Below are positions 1 to 9,022 of a DNA stretch of 64,000 nucleotides, piece after piece (position 1 is the first letter of the stretch; each line of letters starts with the position of its first letter). A program made the position numbers and the translations under genes. The stretch lies in assembly GCF_017498565.1 (NCBI RefSeq), contig NZ_CP071794.1, positions 1,426,001 to 1,490,000 on the forward strand, in the 5' to 3' direction. Source of the stretch: Parasphingorhabdus cellanae (lineage in GTDB: Bacteria > Pseudomonadota > Alphaproteobacteria > Sphingomonadales > Sphingomonadaceae). Under the pieces are notes generated by a model. It had not been told where the DNA came from, did no database searches, and saw only the letters and a program-made list of their open reading frames with translations.

Positions 1-195
1 AAACACATCACATATTGCAGTAACAATGAGGGTTCTGGTTATTATAAATTCAAAAATAGATAAAAACACGACGCCATCAATACTAACCAAACGAACCTGT
101 TAAGCTTCTACTTTGCAAAGAAAATCGCCCGGTTTTTCAGCGTTCTTTGTATCCGCTTTTGTACCCAAAGCGGACGCTAGCGTTGTGAACGCTTT

Positions 196-211
196 ATCCC
201 GAAAGCGGACA
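196..211 (-). repeat. Dispersed intergenic repeat, 16-bp core (copy 1)
   Basis: The reverse complement reads TGTCCGCTTTCGGGAT and is identical to 12121-12136 on the plus strand. The two copies therefore lie in inverted orientation on either side of the 0.2-12.1 kb catabolic locus. Looser relatives that share GCTTTCGG occur near 35022, 40056 and 41924. The function is unknown; it could be a REP-like element or a mobile-element scar. Confidence 0.6.
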
Positions 212-225
212 TCTCCAACAGTCTA

Positions 226-1050
226 TCAGTGATGCGGGATATGGTTTGAGTTCTCGACAACCCCGTTTTCCGCCTTAGCTTGTCTTCCAATTATTCCAGC
301 TGCCAATTGTAATTTATGCAGGAATTTGTCGACTGCCTCTTCAGAATTCATCGCAGAAGAAAAATATATCATGGTAAGGGCTGCAAGGACCTCGCCATTA
401 CTGTTTAATATCGGAACCGATAAGGATGAAGTCTTGCCCGGTTCCGCATTATGAATGTTACGAAAGTTCAGTGCATAGCCTTTCGTGCGTAGCTGGTTAA
501 GATACCCTTCGTCACGGATGAGTAACAAGCCTCGCCGAGCGCTTTCGCTATCAGTTGCTTTCCAAGCTTCTGCGATCAAATCACGCTCAGCTTCCTTGCA
601 AAAAGCGAGATATATTTTTCCTGATGCGCATTCGGAAATCGGTAGGGTGTAGCCGGGATAGTAATTTGAAAATGTCTGAGATGTCATCCTGTGCGTGGAA
701 TCGCGGATGACCATACGTGTCCCGACCCTAGTTACAATAGATATTGGCCATCCAGTATCAAGGCACAGCTGTTTGATATGCGGGCGGGCGACATCGACTA
801 AGCCATCTTCCCATTGGAAACCGGTTGAAAGTGAAGTGACTAGAGATGTCGCTCGATAATACTTCCTAGCCGCTTCTTTCTCTATCATACCTTCATGCAA
901 TAAAGTCTGAACAACACGACTGGTGGTGGGGTATGGAAGGTTCGTGGCCTTTGCTATATCCATCATCGACATAGGCCCATCGCGGTTAACAGTCGATAGA
1001 ACGGCCAAGCCGCGGCTAAGTGCTCTTATTGGAATATCACGCGACATCAA
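226..1050 (-). CDS. IclR family transcriptional regulator
   Basis: A 274-aa cytoplasmic DNA-binding regulator of normal IclR length. Residues about 12-60 form the N-terminal winged helix-turn-helix (ALSRGLAVLSTVN then TTSRVVQTL). Residues about 80-255 match the IclR effector-binding domain, including the segment ASGKIYLAF and the late AALTMIY strand. It lies 27 bp downstream of a GntR regulator on the same strand, so the two are probably cotranscribed. Both sit at the head of the TonB-receptor/peptidase locus, which makes control of that locus the likely role (inference). The ligand cannot be deduced. The family and the start are well supported. Confidence 0.9.
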   Translation of the reverse strand: MMSRDIPIRALSRGLAVLSTVNRDGPMSMMDIAKATNLPYPTTSRVVQTLLHEGMIEKEAARKYYRATSLVTSLSTGFQWEDGLVDVARPHIKQLCLDTGWPISIVTRVGTRMVIRDSTHRMTSQTFSNYYPGYTLPISECASGKIYLAFCKEAERDLIAEAWKATDSESARRGLLLIRDEGYLNQLRTKGYALNFRNIHNAEPGKTSSLSVPILNSNGEVLAALTMIYFSSAMNSEEAVDKFLHKLQLAAGIIGRQAKAENGVVENSNHIPHH

Positions 1051-1077
1051 CGCCTCCTCCGCTCACTTGAATGTAGT

Positions 1078-1812
1078 TTATGTGTCGAGACGATATTCAC
1101 ACCCGTCACTTCTAAGAAAATTTATGAAATAGATTAGAAATTCATCGCCAGAATTCCACATTGCACAACTATACCGCAAGATCGGCGAGCCAACGGGAAT
1201 GTCTAGAAGGTGAGCCATTTCAATGTCTGCAGTAGTCGCAGCGACATGCCTTTCCGAACGAGCGGCGTTGTCGATACGATCGCGGACCTCAATCTTGAAA
1301 TCGTCGTGCGAAAGCAAAGGGAGGAGTTTCGTGCGCTTCCCAGCGGATACATAAACAATGCTGTATCCGTTTGGACGACCATTTAGATATAATAGCGACC
1401 GATATTCAGCGACCCTTTGAGACGCCTCAAATTCAAACATTTTCGATAATTTTTTGCTGGGTTTGATAATCTTGGCGCTGGCCAATTGTGAAGGAGTATC
1501 GCCTGACGTCTCGACAAGCAAAAGGTCCTTCGTCGTTATATCTCCAAATACCGGCCGAATTTCCGGTTGCGATCCAACACGTGATCGACGGCCCCTGGAT
1601 GTGATTATAATCCCATTGTCAGACAATTCTCTGAGAGCTTCCTGGATGGTGCCTTTGGCAACCTTAAACTCACGGGCAAGTTCGCCTATTGTCGCGATAC
1701 TATCACCAGCCTTGTATCGACCACTTTGAATCCAGCTTCTAATAGTTTCGGCGATAACCAGGTATTGAGGTAGCCCCGAATTTCGATCTTTAACAAGAAC
1801 TGGTGTTTTCAT
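1078..1812 (-). CDS. GntR family regulator, HutC/FarR (UTRA) type
   Basis: A 244-aa repressor-like protein. The N-terminal winged helix (residues about 10-75) carries the GntR signature around IGELAREFKVAKGTIQEAL. Residues about 95-235 resemble a UTRA ligand-binding domain (VAEYRSLLYLNGRPNGYS and a late PILRYSCAMWN). The ATG at 1812 is preferred over an upstream in-frame codon at 1836 because GAGAGG lies about 6 nt before it. The gene is transcribed away from the TonB receptor, and a 46-bp palindrome lies between them, a natural place for its operator. It probably senses a catabolite of the locus (inference). Confidence 0.88.
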   Translation of the reverse strand: MKTPVLVKDRNSGLPQYLVIAETIRSWIQSGRYKAGDSIATIGELAREFKVAKGTIQEALRELSDNGIIITSRGRRSRVGSQPEIRPVFGDITTKDLLLVETSGDTPSQLASAKIIKPSKKLSKMFEFEASQRVAEYRSLLYLNGRPNGYSIVYVSAGKRTKLLPLLSHDDFKIEVRDRIDNAARSERHVAATTADIEMAHLLDIPVGSPILRYSCAMWNSGDEFLIYFINFLRSDGCEYRLDT

Positions 1813-1896
1813 TACGTACCTCTCATTTCTGAACAACCTGAATGCAAATCTAAGCCATGCTCAGCGTATATGCGATCGTCAGACGGCTGAACATAA

Positions 1897-1942
1897 AGTA
1901 GACAACTAGATTACTAGTATACTAGCAATCTAGTTGTCTACT
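1897..1942. promoter_or_regulatory. 46-bp near-perfect palindrome, probable GntR operator
   Basis: Perfect 16-bp arms (AGTAGACAACTAGATT at 1897-1912 and its complement at 1927-1942) enclose a centre that is itself almost palindromic, with one mismatched pair overall (1913/1926). It contains three GTNNAC cores (GTAGAC 1898, GTATAC 1917, GTCTAC 1936) spaced exactly 19 bp apart. It lies between the divergent GntR regulator and the TonB receptor, so dimeric GntR binding is the likely role (inference). Confidence 0.7.
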
Positions 1943-2147
1943 ATTCTAGCATTAAATTATGTTAAATAATTGTTATATAATCATAATATGATCGCTATCC
2001 GCTAGCCGAGCATGTAGAAAGATCATGATATTATAATGTGAATCAATGTGTAAAACGTTTTTAGGGAGAAAAATACACCCATAAAAATAAGCAATAGGAT
2101 TGGCGCCGGTTCAGGGCTCAGGTCTACAATTCACAAGGGGAAAAAGA

Positions 2148-4547
2148 ATGAAAAAGTCATCAGCAACATATCTCATCCTGATGTCAACGGGGGCTCTGCT
2201 ATTTCCCGGCATCGCCCTGGCGCAGCAACAATCTGGTGAAAGTGCCTCGGTAGAAGACAGTCAAGATATCAGCGGGGCTGATCAAAATGTCATCATTGTG
2301 ACTGCCCGTGGGCGTGAGGAAGACCTGCAAAGCGTACCGTTGGACATTACCGCATTTAACGCAGAGGCGTTGGAAGAAAAGAGTATAGATACTCTTGACG
2401 ATATTGCTCGGTTTACACCAGGCCTAACCTTCGAAACGCTCGACGGGGCAGGTGGCGCACCAACGATACGTGGAATATCGCAAATTGCGCAGTTTAACCG
2501 TGAACAAACAACAGCCGTTTTTTACGACAATATTTATCTTCCACGCTCTTATCTGTTTGACGCAACGACAGAAGGATTGGCGCGCGTTGAGGTCGTGAAA
2601 GGTCCGCAGAGCTCAAGGTTCGGAAGGAACGCTTTCGCTGGAGCCATAAACTACATTCCGAAAAAAGCCAATCTTCGCGGTTTTTCCGCAGAAGGCTTTA
2701 TGACATACGGTAGTGATGAGCGTTTTGATATTGGCGGGAATGTAAACCTCACAGTCATTCCGGATATGCTCGCTATATTTGGTTCTTATGCTCACACTGA
2801 ATTTGACGGTTCCTGGACGAACGACCATCCGCAAGCTAATTTTGGATTTAGCCCAGGGACGAACGGTAATGTTGGTGGTCGAAATAATGAATCTTGGTCA
2901 GTCGGTTTTATATTCAGGCCCGCGCCGTCCCTGACGATCGAAACTTCATATTTCGATGGCGAGATCCGCGATGAAGCCAATGCGACGCGATATAATACTG
3001 TCAATGGTCCGACAGGTATTGGGAATTGCGGTACCCTCGGAGCAGATGGTTTCCCCAGGCTTTTTTGTGGGCCGCTTCCCGAACCTGCAGATACGGTGGT
3101 AGTTGAACCCCGCGGATTTGGACGCCAAGTCAATACAGAGATTGTCCGCACTGCTGTTACATATGAAGTCTCTGATAATGTGACTGCGAGTTATCTTTTT
3201 GGCCGCATCCAGGCTGATTCAGTAACAGCATTCCAGTCTGAAAGTGATCCCGTCAATTGCGGGGGAATTCTAAATCCTGCAGTATTTGGAGCGTTTCTCT
3301 GCAACTTCCAAGCATCACCTCTTGGTTCGGTTGACTATGATTCACATGAAGCAAGGATCTCCTATCAGGGTGATAATGGCCTGACCTTGGCATTGGGCGG
3401 CTATTATTTGGATGGGACCGATATCAACTTTTTCATCAGCGCAAGTGTACCGGCTCTGAACACGCTTGATCCAAGTGAGTTTGCCCCACTAAACTTGATC
3501 CCAGTACAGTCACCGTTTTCATCGCCGTTGGATCCTGAACGCTTCAGGAACTTTGTGGCGCGAATCGAGGAAACCAAGACAGAAACTAAAGCTATATTTG
3601 CTGAGGCGAGTTACGCGTTCAACGATGGCCGCACACGTATTTCTGCGGAAGGGCGATACACTTGGGAAGAAATAAGTACGGAAAACACCCTCAGAAATTT
3701 TACGGTGGGTAATAGTCCCCAGACGTTCAAGTTCCTAACGCCGCGGTTCACAGTTGAACACGATGCAACGCCCGACACTCTCGTCTATGCGTCAGTTGCG
3801 CGCGGTGCGAAGGCGGGCGGGTTCAACGCTGGTGCTTTTGATACTGAAGTGGCCGGTAATTTTGATCCAGAGTTTAACTGGACATACGAAGTTGGTTTAA
3901 AAAATACTTTGTTCAATCGCCGCCTGACTTTAAACATTGCTGCATTTTATACCGACTGGTCTGACCAGCAATTGCGCGTCAGAGACCCGACTAATCCGGG
4001 AGGACCTGGTAATTTTATTCAAGCCATTACGACCAATGTGGGTAATGCAGAAGTTTATGGCATCGAAGGATCAGCGGCTTTCCAGTTCGACAACGGCTTT
4101 AGTATTGATGGAAATGCGGCTTATATCAGCTCAAAATTCGCCGCGGGCGCAATTGATCCTCTGGCTGGAGAACAGGGTCAGGATCCCGATATCGATGGAA
4201 ATTTCCTGCCCCGCTCTCCAGAGTTCACAGCGGCGTTGGGCGTCCAATATGATGGTGACATTAATCCAGAGACATCCTATTTCGTGCGCCTGGACGGCAA
4301 CTACCAGTCGAAACAATTCGCGGATCCGACCAACAATGTAATTTCTCCAGGTCGCACGTTGGTCAACGCGCGTGTCGGGTTGAAGTATAAAAGTTTCAGT
4401 ATCGACGCATGGGCTAAAAATGTCTTCGATAAGAAATATGCAGCGGCAGCGAACTTTATTTATCAGACACCGCCCAGTAACAATTTCCTTGGCACAATTT
4501 TCGGTGAACGGCGGATGTTCGGTGTTACAGCACGCTTTAAATATTAA
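2148..4547 (+). CDS. TonB-dependent outer membrane receptor
   Basis: A 799-aa outer-membrane, TonB-energised importer. The ATG at 2148 follows AAGGGG and opens a typical signal peptide ending ALAQQ. An upstream TTG at 2100 in the same frame would add 16 residues before that signal and is rejected. After the signal come a TonB-box-like stretch (NVIIVTARGREEDLQ), a plug domain at about residues 45-165 (TIRGISQIAQFN; RVEVVKGPQSSRFGRNAFAG), and a beta-barrel ending in the aromatic residue of ARFKY. This is the first gene of a plus-strand run with an M24 peptidase and two hydrolases. It probably imports the substrate that they degrade. The substrate is unknown. Confidence 0.95.
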   Translation: MKKSSATYLILMSTGALLFPGIALAQQQSGESASVEDSQDISGADQNVIIVTARGREEDLQSVPLDITAFNAEALEEKSIDTLDDIARFTPGLTFETLDGAGGAPTIRGISQIAQFNREQTTAVFYDNIYLPRSYLFDATTEGLARVEVVKGPQSSRFGRNAFAGAINYIPKKANLRGFSAEGFMTYGSDERFDIGGNVNLTVIPDMLAIFGSYAHTEFDGSWTNDHPQANFGFSPGTNGNVGGRNNESWSVGFIFRPAPSLTIETSYFDGEIRDEANATRYNTVNGPTGIGNCGTLGADGFPRLFCGPLPEPADTVVVEPRGFGRQVNTEIVRTAVTYEVSDNVTASYLFGRIQADSVTAFQSESDPVNCGGILNPAVFGAFLCNFQASPLGSVDYDSHEARISYQGDNGLTLALGGYYLDGTDINFFISASVPALNTLDPSEFAPLNLIPVQSPFSSPLDPERFRNFVARIEETKTETKAIFAEASYAFNDGRTRISAEGRYTWEEISTENTLRNFTVGNSPQTFKFLTPRFTVEHDATPDTLVYASVARGAKAGGFNAGAFDTEVAGNFDPEFNWTYEVGLKNTLFNRRLTLNIAAFYTDWSDQQLRVRDPTNPGGPGNFIQAITTNVGNAEVYGIEGSAAFQFDNGFSIDGNAAYISSKFAAGAIDPLAGEQGQDPDIDGNFLPRSPEFTAALGVQYDGDINPETSYFVRLDGNYQSKQFADPTNNVISPGRTLVNARVGLKYKSFSIDAWAKNVFDKKYAAAANFIYQTPPSNNFLGTIFGERRMFGVTARFKY

Positions 4548-4572
4548 GCTGCTGTGTGAGGTGATGGGGGCG

Positions 4573-4620
4573 GAGCAGGCTGGCAATTGGTTGTGTACAG
4601 CGGGCCTGCTCTCATTTTTT
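4573..4620 (+). terminator. Rho-independent terminator after the TonB receptor
   Basis: An 8-bp perfect stem (GAGCAGGC 4573-4580, GCCTGCTC 4604-4611) with a 23-nt loop is followed closely by six T residues at 4615-4620. It lies 25 bp beyond the receptor stop codon. It probably ends or attenuates the receptor transcript ahead of the M24 gene. Confidence 0.65.
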
Positions 4621-4668
4621 ATGGCCGATAACGTAAAATCCTTCCGTTCTGCCCTATAAGAAGAAATC

Positions 4669-5934
4669 GTGTTGGAACTAACCCACGCCGCCAGTGAAAT
4701 GGAGAAAACAGTGCACCAGACTCCTGCCAGACAGCTGATAGACCGCGGTCGGGCTTCTTTTGTACTCGGTAAGGCAGGCTTAGACGCGCTGGTTCTCACA
4801 GACCCACAAAATGCATATTATGCCAGCGGTATATGGCCTCCTTTGGCCCGCTTGGGATTAAACGATTCAGCTGTCGTCATCGTACCTCGAAACCGGTCAG
4901 AACCAATAGCTTATGTCACATATCAATTTGTCTATTATTACGGCGTCGCTGATTCTGGCTGGAGTGACGATATAGAGCCCTATCTGGTGACGCGACCTGA
5001 CGGCAATTCCGCAGCGTCACCCAGCATGTATATCCTGAACGAGCGCGCTCAGGTTACAGATAGAGAGCATAATCGCCGGGAGCGTGTGGAAGCAGCTGGT
5101 CAGTGTTATGCTACCAGAGATGAAGCGGTATTGGCGGCGCTGCGATCACGCGGGTTGTTACGAGGCAATCTGGGTTTTGACTCTCTTTCATCGTTTATGT
5201 TGATCCAAGCAGCGGCGCCAATGGCGACCAGTCGTAACGCCTGCGACGTGGTCAAATATATGCGCGTTGTCAAATCTTCTACCGAGATTGACCTGATGCG
5301 AATGGCATCTGCAGCCAATGTTAAGGCGGCCCTTTCAACGGCAAAAAAACTGCGTCAACTGGGCTCGATAAAAAGCGTGCGCAAAGAGTTTTTCGCGCAG
5401 GCAACAGCATTGGGCAACAGCCCGGTATTCATGTCAGTGGATGGTGTGATTAATGAAGATTATGATGCGGAGCTGAAGGACGGCACGGCTGTCCTCATTG
5501 ACTGCGTGAGCCATTTAGCCGGATATCATGGCGACTACGGAAGAACGATCTTTGTGGGTGATCCGCCCAGTAATATAAAGGACGCTGTTAGCGCAATTGC
5601 GGCCACTTGGGCTGAACTTTCTGCGCAATTGCGGCCAGGCATCACATTCTCGCAAATAACGAGCATGGGTCAGGAAATATTATCGAAAACGGGGGATTAT
5701 CGCGTGCCTTTTGGTCCACATTCAGTTGGGTTGGCACATACTGACCAACCTTTGACTGATCTTGACGGGAAGCCGATTGACCTTGTCCTTGAGCCCGGCA
5801 TGATTATCAGCGTCGACTGCCCGCTGATGCACTCTGATCCCGGCGGCACGGTGCATATGGAAGATCTTGTGCTCATCACCGAAAATGGCGCTGAGGCTAT
5901 CCATGACACTAGCGTCACGCAAATAATCATATGA
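4669..5934 (+). CDS. M24 family metallopeptidase (Xaa-Pro dipeptidase-like)
   Basis: A 421-aa pita-bread fold protein. The N-terminal creatinase-like domain covers about residues 20-210 and the M24 catalytic domain about 215-421. Expected metal ligands are visible as D278 and D289 (LIDCVSHLAGYHGDYGRT), H351 (GPHSVGLAHTD) and E398 (HMEDLVLIT). The usual fourth ligand, Glu, is replaced by D383 (SVDCPL). No signal peptide is seen, so it is probably cytoplasmic. The GTG at 4669 has a weak AAGAAG upstream; an ATG at 4699 is an alternative start. A distant paralogue with the same Glu-to-Asp change lies at 10435-11742. It could be a dipeptidase or another C-N hydrolase of this fold. Confidence 0.88.
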   Translation: MLELTHAASEMEKTVHQTPARQLIDRGRASFVLGKAGLDALVLTDPQNAYYASGIWPPLARLGLNDSAVVIVPRNRSEPIAYVTYQFVYYYGVADSGWSDDIEPYLVTRPDGNSAASPSMYILNERAQVTDREHNRRERVEAAGQCYATRDEAVLAALRSRGLLRGNLGFDSLSSFMLIQAAAPMATSRNACDVVKYMRVVKSSTEIDLMRMASAANVKAALSTAKKLRQLGSIKSVRKEFFAQATALGNSPVFMSVDGVINEDYDAELKDGTAVLIDCVSHLAGYHGDYGRTIFVGDPPSNIKDAVSAIAATWAELSAQLRPGITFSQITSMGQEILSKTGDYRVPFGPHSVGLAHTDQPLTDLDGKPIDLVLEPGMIISVDCPLMHSDPGGTVHMEDLVLITENGAEAIHDTSVTQIII

Positions 5935-5977
5935 AATTCGCAAGCCCGTTATGCCCTTTTGAGCGAGGATATCTTCC

Positions 5978-6973
5978 ATGTATCGTAGACTAATGTTTTT
6001 CAGCATTTTTTTAGCGCTAATTGGCTGCTCCACCATGGAAGATAAGGAATTCGTTGATGACAACACCACAGCCCTTGCAGTACCAACCGCCAAAAAACTC
6101 GAAGCACGGTATGCAACTTCGCCGTCTCAATTTATTCAGATTGATGGTGTCAGGATGCACTATCGCGATGAAGGAACGGGGCCTACATTGATATTGCTGC
6201 CCGGTCATTTGGGCAATCTTCGCATGTATGATCGCTGGGCAAAAGAGCTCAAGAAAAACTTCCGCGTCATCCGTCTCGATTGGCCACCATATGGATTGTC
6301 GATTCCTGACCCGAGCGGGCAATATGGCACTGATCGCGGTACCGAATTGGTCAAAGCATTTATGGACAAAATGAGCATATCATCGGCTCATATGATCGGG
6401 ACGTCGAACGGCGCTACCGTAGCAGCTCATATTGCTGCTCTCTATCCCGAGCGGGTCAACCGTCTTGCCGTCAGTACGCTGCCGCTTGGTCCGCCACCCC
6501 CAAGGGAACTCTCACCCGAGTTGCAAGAGCAGATCACACTTTACCTGGGGAATAAGAATTATCGACCTGCTAGCTTTTATCGCGAAATCCTGAAAGGTAT
6601 CTTCGCTGACCCGGCTAATGTGACTGACGAAGTCGTAACGATGTACACCGATATGAACAACAACCCAGGCGGTTATGCTGCGGTCGATGAATATGTTCGC
6701 ACTAACCTAGAGATGTACAAGACCAAGCCCCTGTTAGAACTTTATGCTGACGTGAAAGCGCCGGTTCTGGTACAATGGGGTGATAGTGGTGTGGTGTTGC
6801 CGCCAGAATTTGCCCAGCAAGCCGTTGACGCTTTCGCTAACGCACCGGTGACCCTTATCCGATATCCAAAATCGGGGCACATGCCGATGCTCGAGCAGCC
6901 GAAATTGACGGTAAAGGACTTAGTCGCATTTCTGAACGGCGAGCTTGATAACGATGCACGACAGCCAAAGTGA
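5978..6973 (+). CDS. Alpha/beta hydrolase, predicted lipoprotein
   Basis: 331 aa. A short signal peptide ends in a lipobox (LIGC, Cys17), so the protein is predicted to be membrane-anchored and to face the periplasm. The catalytic triad of the fold is visible: Ser143 in the nucleophile elbow GTSNG, Asp269 in QWGDSG and His301 in SGHMP. The oxyanion strand is LPGHLGN. It follows the M24 gene by 43 bp and overlaps the next gene by 4 bp, so it belongs to the plus-strand operon. The substrate is unknown; esters, amides and lactones are all possible. Confidence 0.88.
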   Translation: MYRRLMFFSIFLALIGCSTMEDKEFVDDNTTALAVPTAKKLEARYATSPSQFIQIDGVRMHYRDEGTGPTLILLPGHLGNLRMYDRWAKELKKNFRVIRLDWPPYGLSIPDPSGQYGTDRGTELVKAFMDKMSISSAHMIGTSNGATVAAHIAALYPERVNRLAVSTLPLGPPPPRELSPELQEQITLYLGNKNYRPASFYREILKGIFADPANVTDEVVTMYTDMNNNPGGYAAVDEYVRTNLEMYKTKPLLELYADVKAPVLVQWGDSGVVLPPEFAQQAVDAFANAPVTLIRYPKSGHMPMLEQPKLTVKDLVAFLNGELDNDARQPK

Positions 6974-8034
6974 TACCGATCCCTTCCGCCATTATTTGGC
7001 AGTTGGCACTTGCCGTGATCATAACCGATGGTGCCAAAAGGATCCCGGCTTGTCACGACGGGATATATTGCGAATTTGAACGCCCCGAAGATATTGTAAA
7101 ACTTCCAGGAACCGAATGGATGGCGATCAGCCAATCGGGTGAAACGCCCATCGTGCTTTTTAATCCAGAAAATGGCGAACGCCGGAAACTTAGCATCAAC
7201 GGAAATAGTGAGCCCCGGAAAGAGTGGGCCGCCTGCAAAGGCCCGCCCAGCGCCATTGTCGCGCGCGGTAATTCTTCTGTAACTAGCAACGGCCAGCGGC
7301 TTTTCGCTGTAATCAATATATCAGGCGTGCCGCGTATTGAAATCTTCGAAGTCACAGGCCAGAAAAATCCCCATCTAAACTGGATCGGCTGCGTGCATGT
7401 TTCTGCACGATACCAATTGAATGACGTTGCTTTGGCACCTGATGGAGATATTTTTGCCAGCCACATGTTTGACCTTCCATCTAACAAAGAAGGGTTGGAC
7501 GCATTAAGGCAAAAATTTGCAGCAAGACAGCCAACCGGTTTTGCCATCCGTTGGAGTCGACAGGCCGGTTGGCAAAAAGTCGACAATACATCATTGTCTT
7601 TCGTCAATGGTATTGCGGTGAGTAAGGATGGGAAAACTCTCGCTGTTGGCGGTACATATGAGCAGGCAATTATATTTATCGACTTAGCTAACGGCAAATC
7701 TACGCAAGTCGATCTCAAAATACAGCCGGACAATATTACGCCGACCAACGACGGCTTTATCACCACCGGACATAGCGGCGTGCCGATAACCGGTATTGCT
7801 CAGTGCCGTGCAGAACCAACTTCCCCCTGCGCGTTTCCATTTGACGTTGTTGCGGTGAGCCCGATGACCAGAGACCCGTCCAAAAAGATGCCTTATAAAG
7901 TAAAAACTGTCTATTCCGATCCCGGACATTTTCTGCCGGGCGCATCGGTGGCCATACCCTTGGGGAGCGGTTTTTTGCTCGGCACGTCGTTTGGTGACAG
8001 GATCAGTTTCGTCCAGCCAGATGAAAACAAATGA
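6970..8034 (+). CDS. SMP-30/gluconolactonase- or arylesterase-like beta-propeller protein
   Basis: 354 aa. It starts at a GTG that overlaps the preceding stop (GTGA), which indicates translational coupling. Repeated propeller-blade strands are visible: NDVALAPDGDIFASHM, FVNGIAVSKDGKTLAVGG and PDNITPTNDGFITTGHSG. These resemble the SMP-30/paraoxonase superfamily, whose members are calcium-dependent lactonases or arylesterases. Asn and Asp at the starts of the blades are plausible metal ligands. The N-terminus is moderately hydrophobic, so export is possible but not certain. Its place behind a TonB receptor and a lipoprotein hydrolase suggests a step in degrading the imported compound. Confidence 0.72.
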   Translation: MIPIPSAIIWQLALAVIITDGAKRIPACHDGIYCEFERPEDIVKLPGTEWMAISQSGETPIVLFNPENGERRKLSINGNSEPRKEWAACKGPPSAIVARGNSSVTSNGQRLFAVINISGVPRIEIFEVTGQKNPHLNWIGCVHVSARYQLNDVALAPDGDIFASHMFDLPSNKEGLDALRQKFAARQPTGFAIRWSRQAGWQKVDNTSLSFVNGIAVSKDGKTLAVGGTYEQAIIFIDLANGKSTQVDLKIQPDNITPTNDGFITTGHSGVPITGIAQCRAEPTSPCAFPFDVVAVSPMTRDPSKKMPYKVKTVYSDPGHFLPGASVAIPLGSGFLLGTSFGDRISFVQPDENK

Positions 8035-8065
8035 ACATTATCTCGCCATAAGTATCTTAGTGGGC

Positions 8066-9007
8066 CTATTTTCGAGATGACCTGACTAGCTCATCTAGCT
8101 CTCGGTTAAAGCGGCCAGCATCTTCAAGTGATGGAAAGTGACCCTTGTTGTCATATGTTGAGATACGTCCATCTGGCAGTTCGCTGGCCAGCTGATCCGC
8201 AATATCATCTGGCCATTCGAGGTCCGTTGTTCCGACCGTGATGAGTACCGGAACATTAATTTTGTCAACCATATCGTAATTCTGAAGCGGTAGCTTTCTC
8301 ATCGCCCGGCGTACATATGACGGGTTCATTAAACCAGTTACGAATGCCGTCTCCCGATCTTTGGCGGCCATCGGTTGGGCGGTAAAGCTATTTGGCATAG
8401 CGCGGTAACCTTCGATATTCGCGCGTAGGTCAAGCGAACCACGCATTTTTGATCCTTCGAGGATCTTGTCATAGTCTTTTGATGGTTTTCGTGGGAATTC
8501 AATCAGGCCGCCCAGCGTGCCGGAAAGATTGATAGCGCGCACATTTTGCGTGCCGTAATGTCGGACATAGGACACGGCCACAAATCCACCGAATGACCAG
8601 GCAACGATGGTTACGTCCTTGAGGCCCAGCCCATCAATCACAGCAGCAACATCTCCGCCCCAAATTTGTGATCCAGCATAGTCACGTTCATCCCAAGGTT
8701 TTCCTGAACCGCCATGCCCGCGCATGTCAAAAGCGACGAGCCGATACTTCTGGGCCAGTTCGCTGTTGAATTGCGGTTCCCAGGACAAATGGCTTTGTGA
8801 CATGCCATGAATAAACAATATAGGCGGCCCGTTTCGATTTCCGGTTTCCATCACCAGCAATGGAACACCCATCGCACCCTCGATCGTAGAGTATATGCGC
8901 TCGGTAGCTGCTATATCAGAGTCTTGTGCTAGTGCGGAAGTCGGCAACCAGAGGGATGCTATAGCGATTAGTATATTGTGCCATATCTGCTTAAATATAG
9001 TCGTCAC
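8066..9007 (-). CDS. Alpha/beta hydrolase, Sec-exported
   Basis: 313 aa. A clear signal peptide ends TSALAQ (residues 1-28), so the mature enzyme is periplasmic or secreted. Fold markers are the oxyanion turn FIHGMSQSHLSW, FDMRGHGGSGKP, the nucleophile Ser138 in AWSFGG, Asp262 in VGTTDLEW and His290 in NKGHFPSLE. It is the last gene of the minus-strand M24-MFS-hydrolase operon (16 bp after the transporter). It converges on the propeller gene with 31 bp between stop codons. It may release a transportable product outside the cytoplasm; the substrate is unknown. Confidence 0.9.
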   Translation of the reverse strand: MTTIFKQIWHNILIAIASLWLPTSALAQDSDIAATERIYSTIEGAMGVPLLVMETGNRNGPPILFIHGMSQSHLSWEPQFNSELAQKYRLVAFDMRGHGGSGKPWDERDYAGSQIWGGDVAAVIDGLGLKDVTIVAWSFGGFVAVSYVRHYGTQNVRAINLSGTLGGLIEFPRKPSKDYDKILEGSKMRGSLDLRANIEGYRAMPNSFTAQPMAAKDRETAFVTGLMNPSYVRRAMRKLPLQNYDMVDKINVPVLITVGTTDLEWPDDIADQLASELPDGRISTYDNKGHFPSLEDAGRFNRELDELVRSSRK

Positions 9008-9022
9008 TCCATTGATTGAGGG

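Noticed and set aside
2100..2147. Upstream TTG start for the TonB receptor
   Set aside because: It would place 16 residues before a perfect signal peptide. The ATG at 2148 has a better ribosome binding site.
4131..4799. 222-codon minus-strand frame across the receptor 3' end and terminator
   Set aside because: No domain is recognised, and it is antisense to a clear gene and a terminator. It is a shadow frame.
4669..5934. DddP-type DMSP lyase (also M24 fold)
   Set aside because: The residues around the metal site and the flanking sequence do not resemble DddP as I know it. A general M24 assignment is safer.
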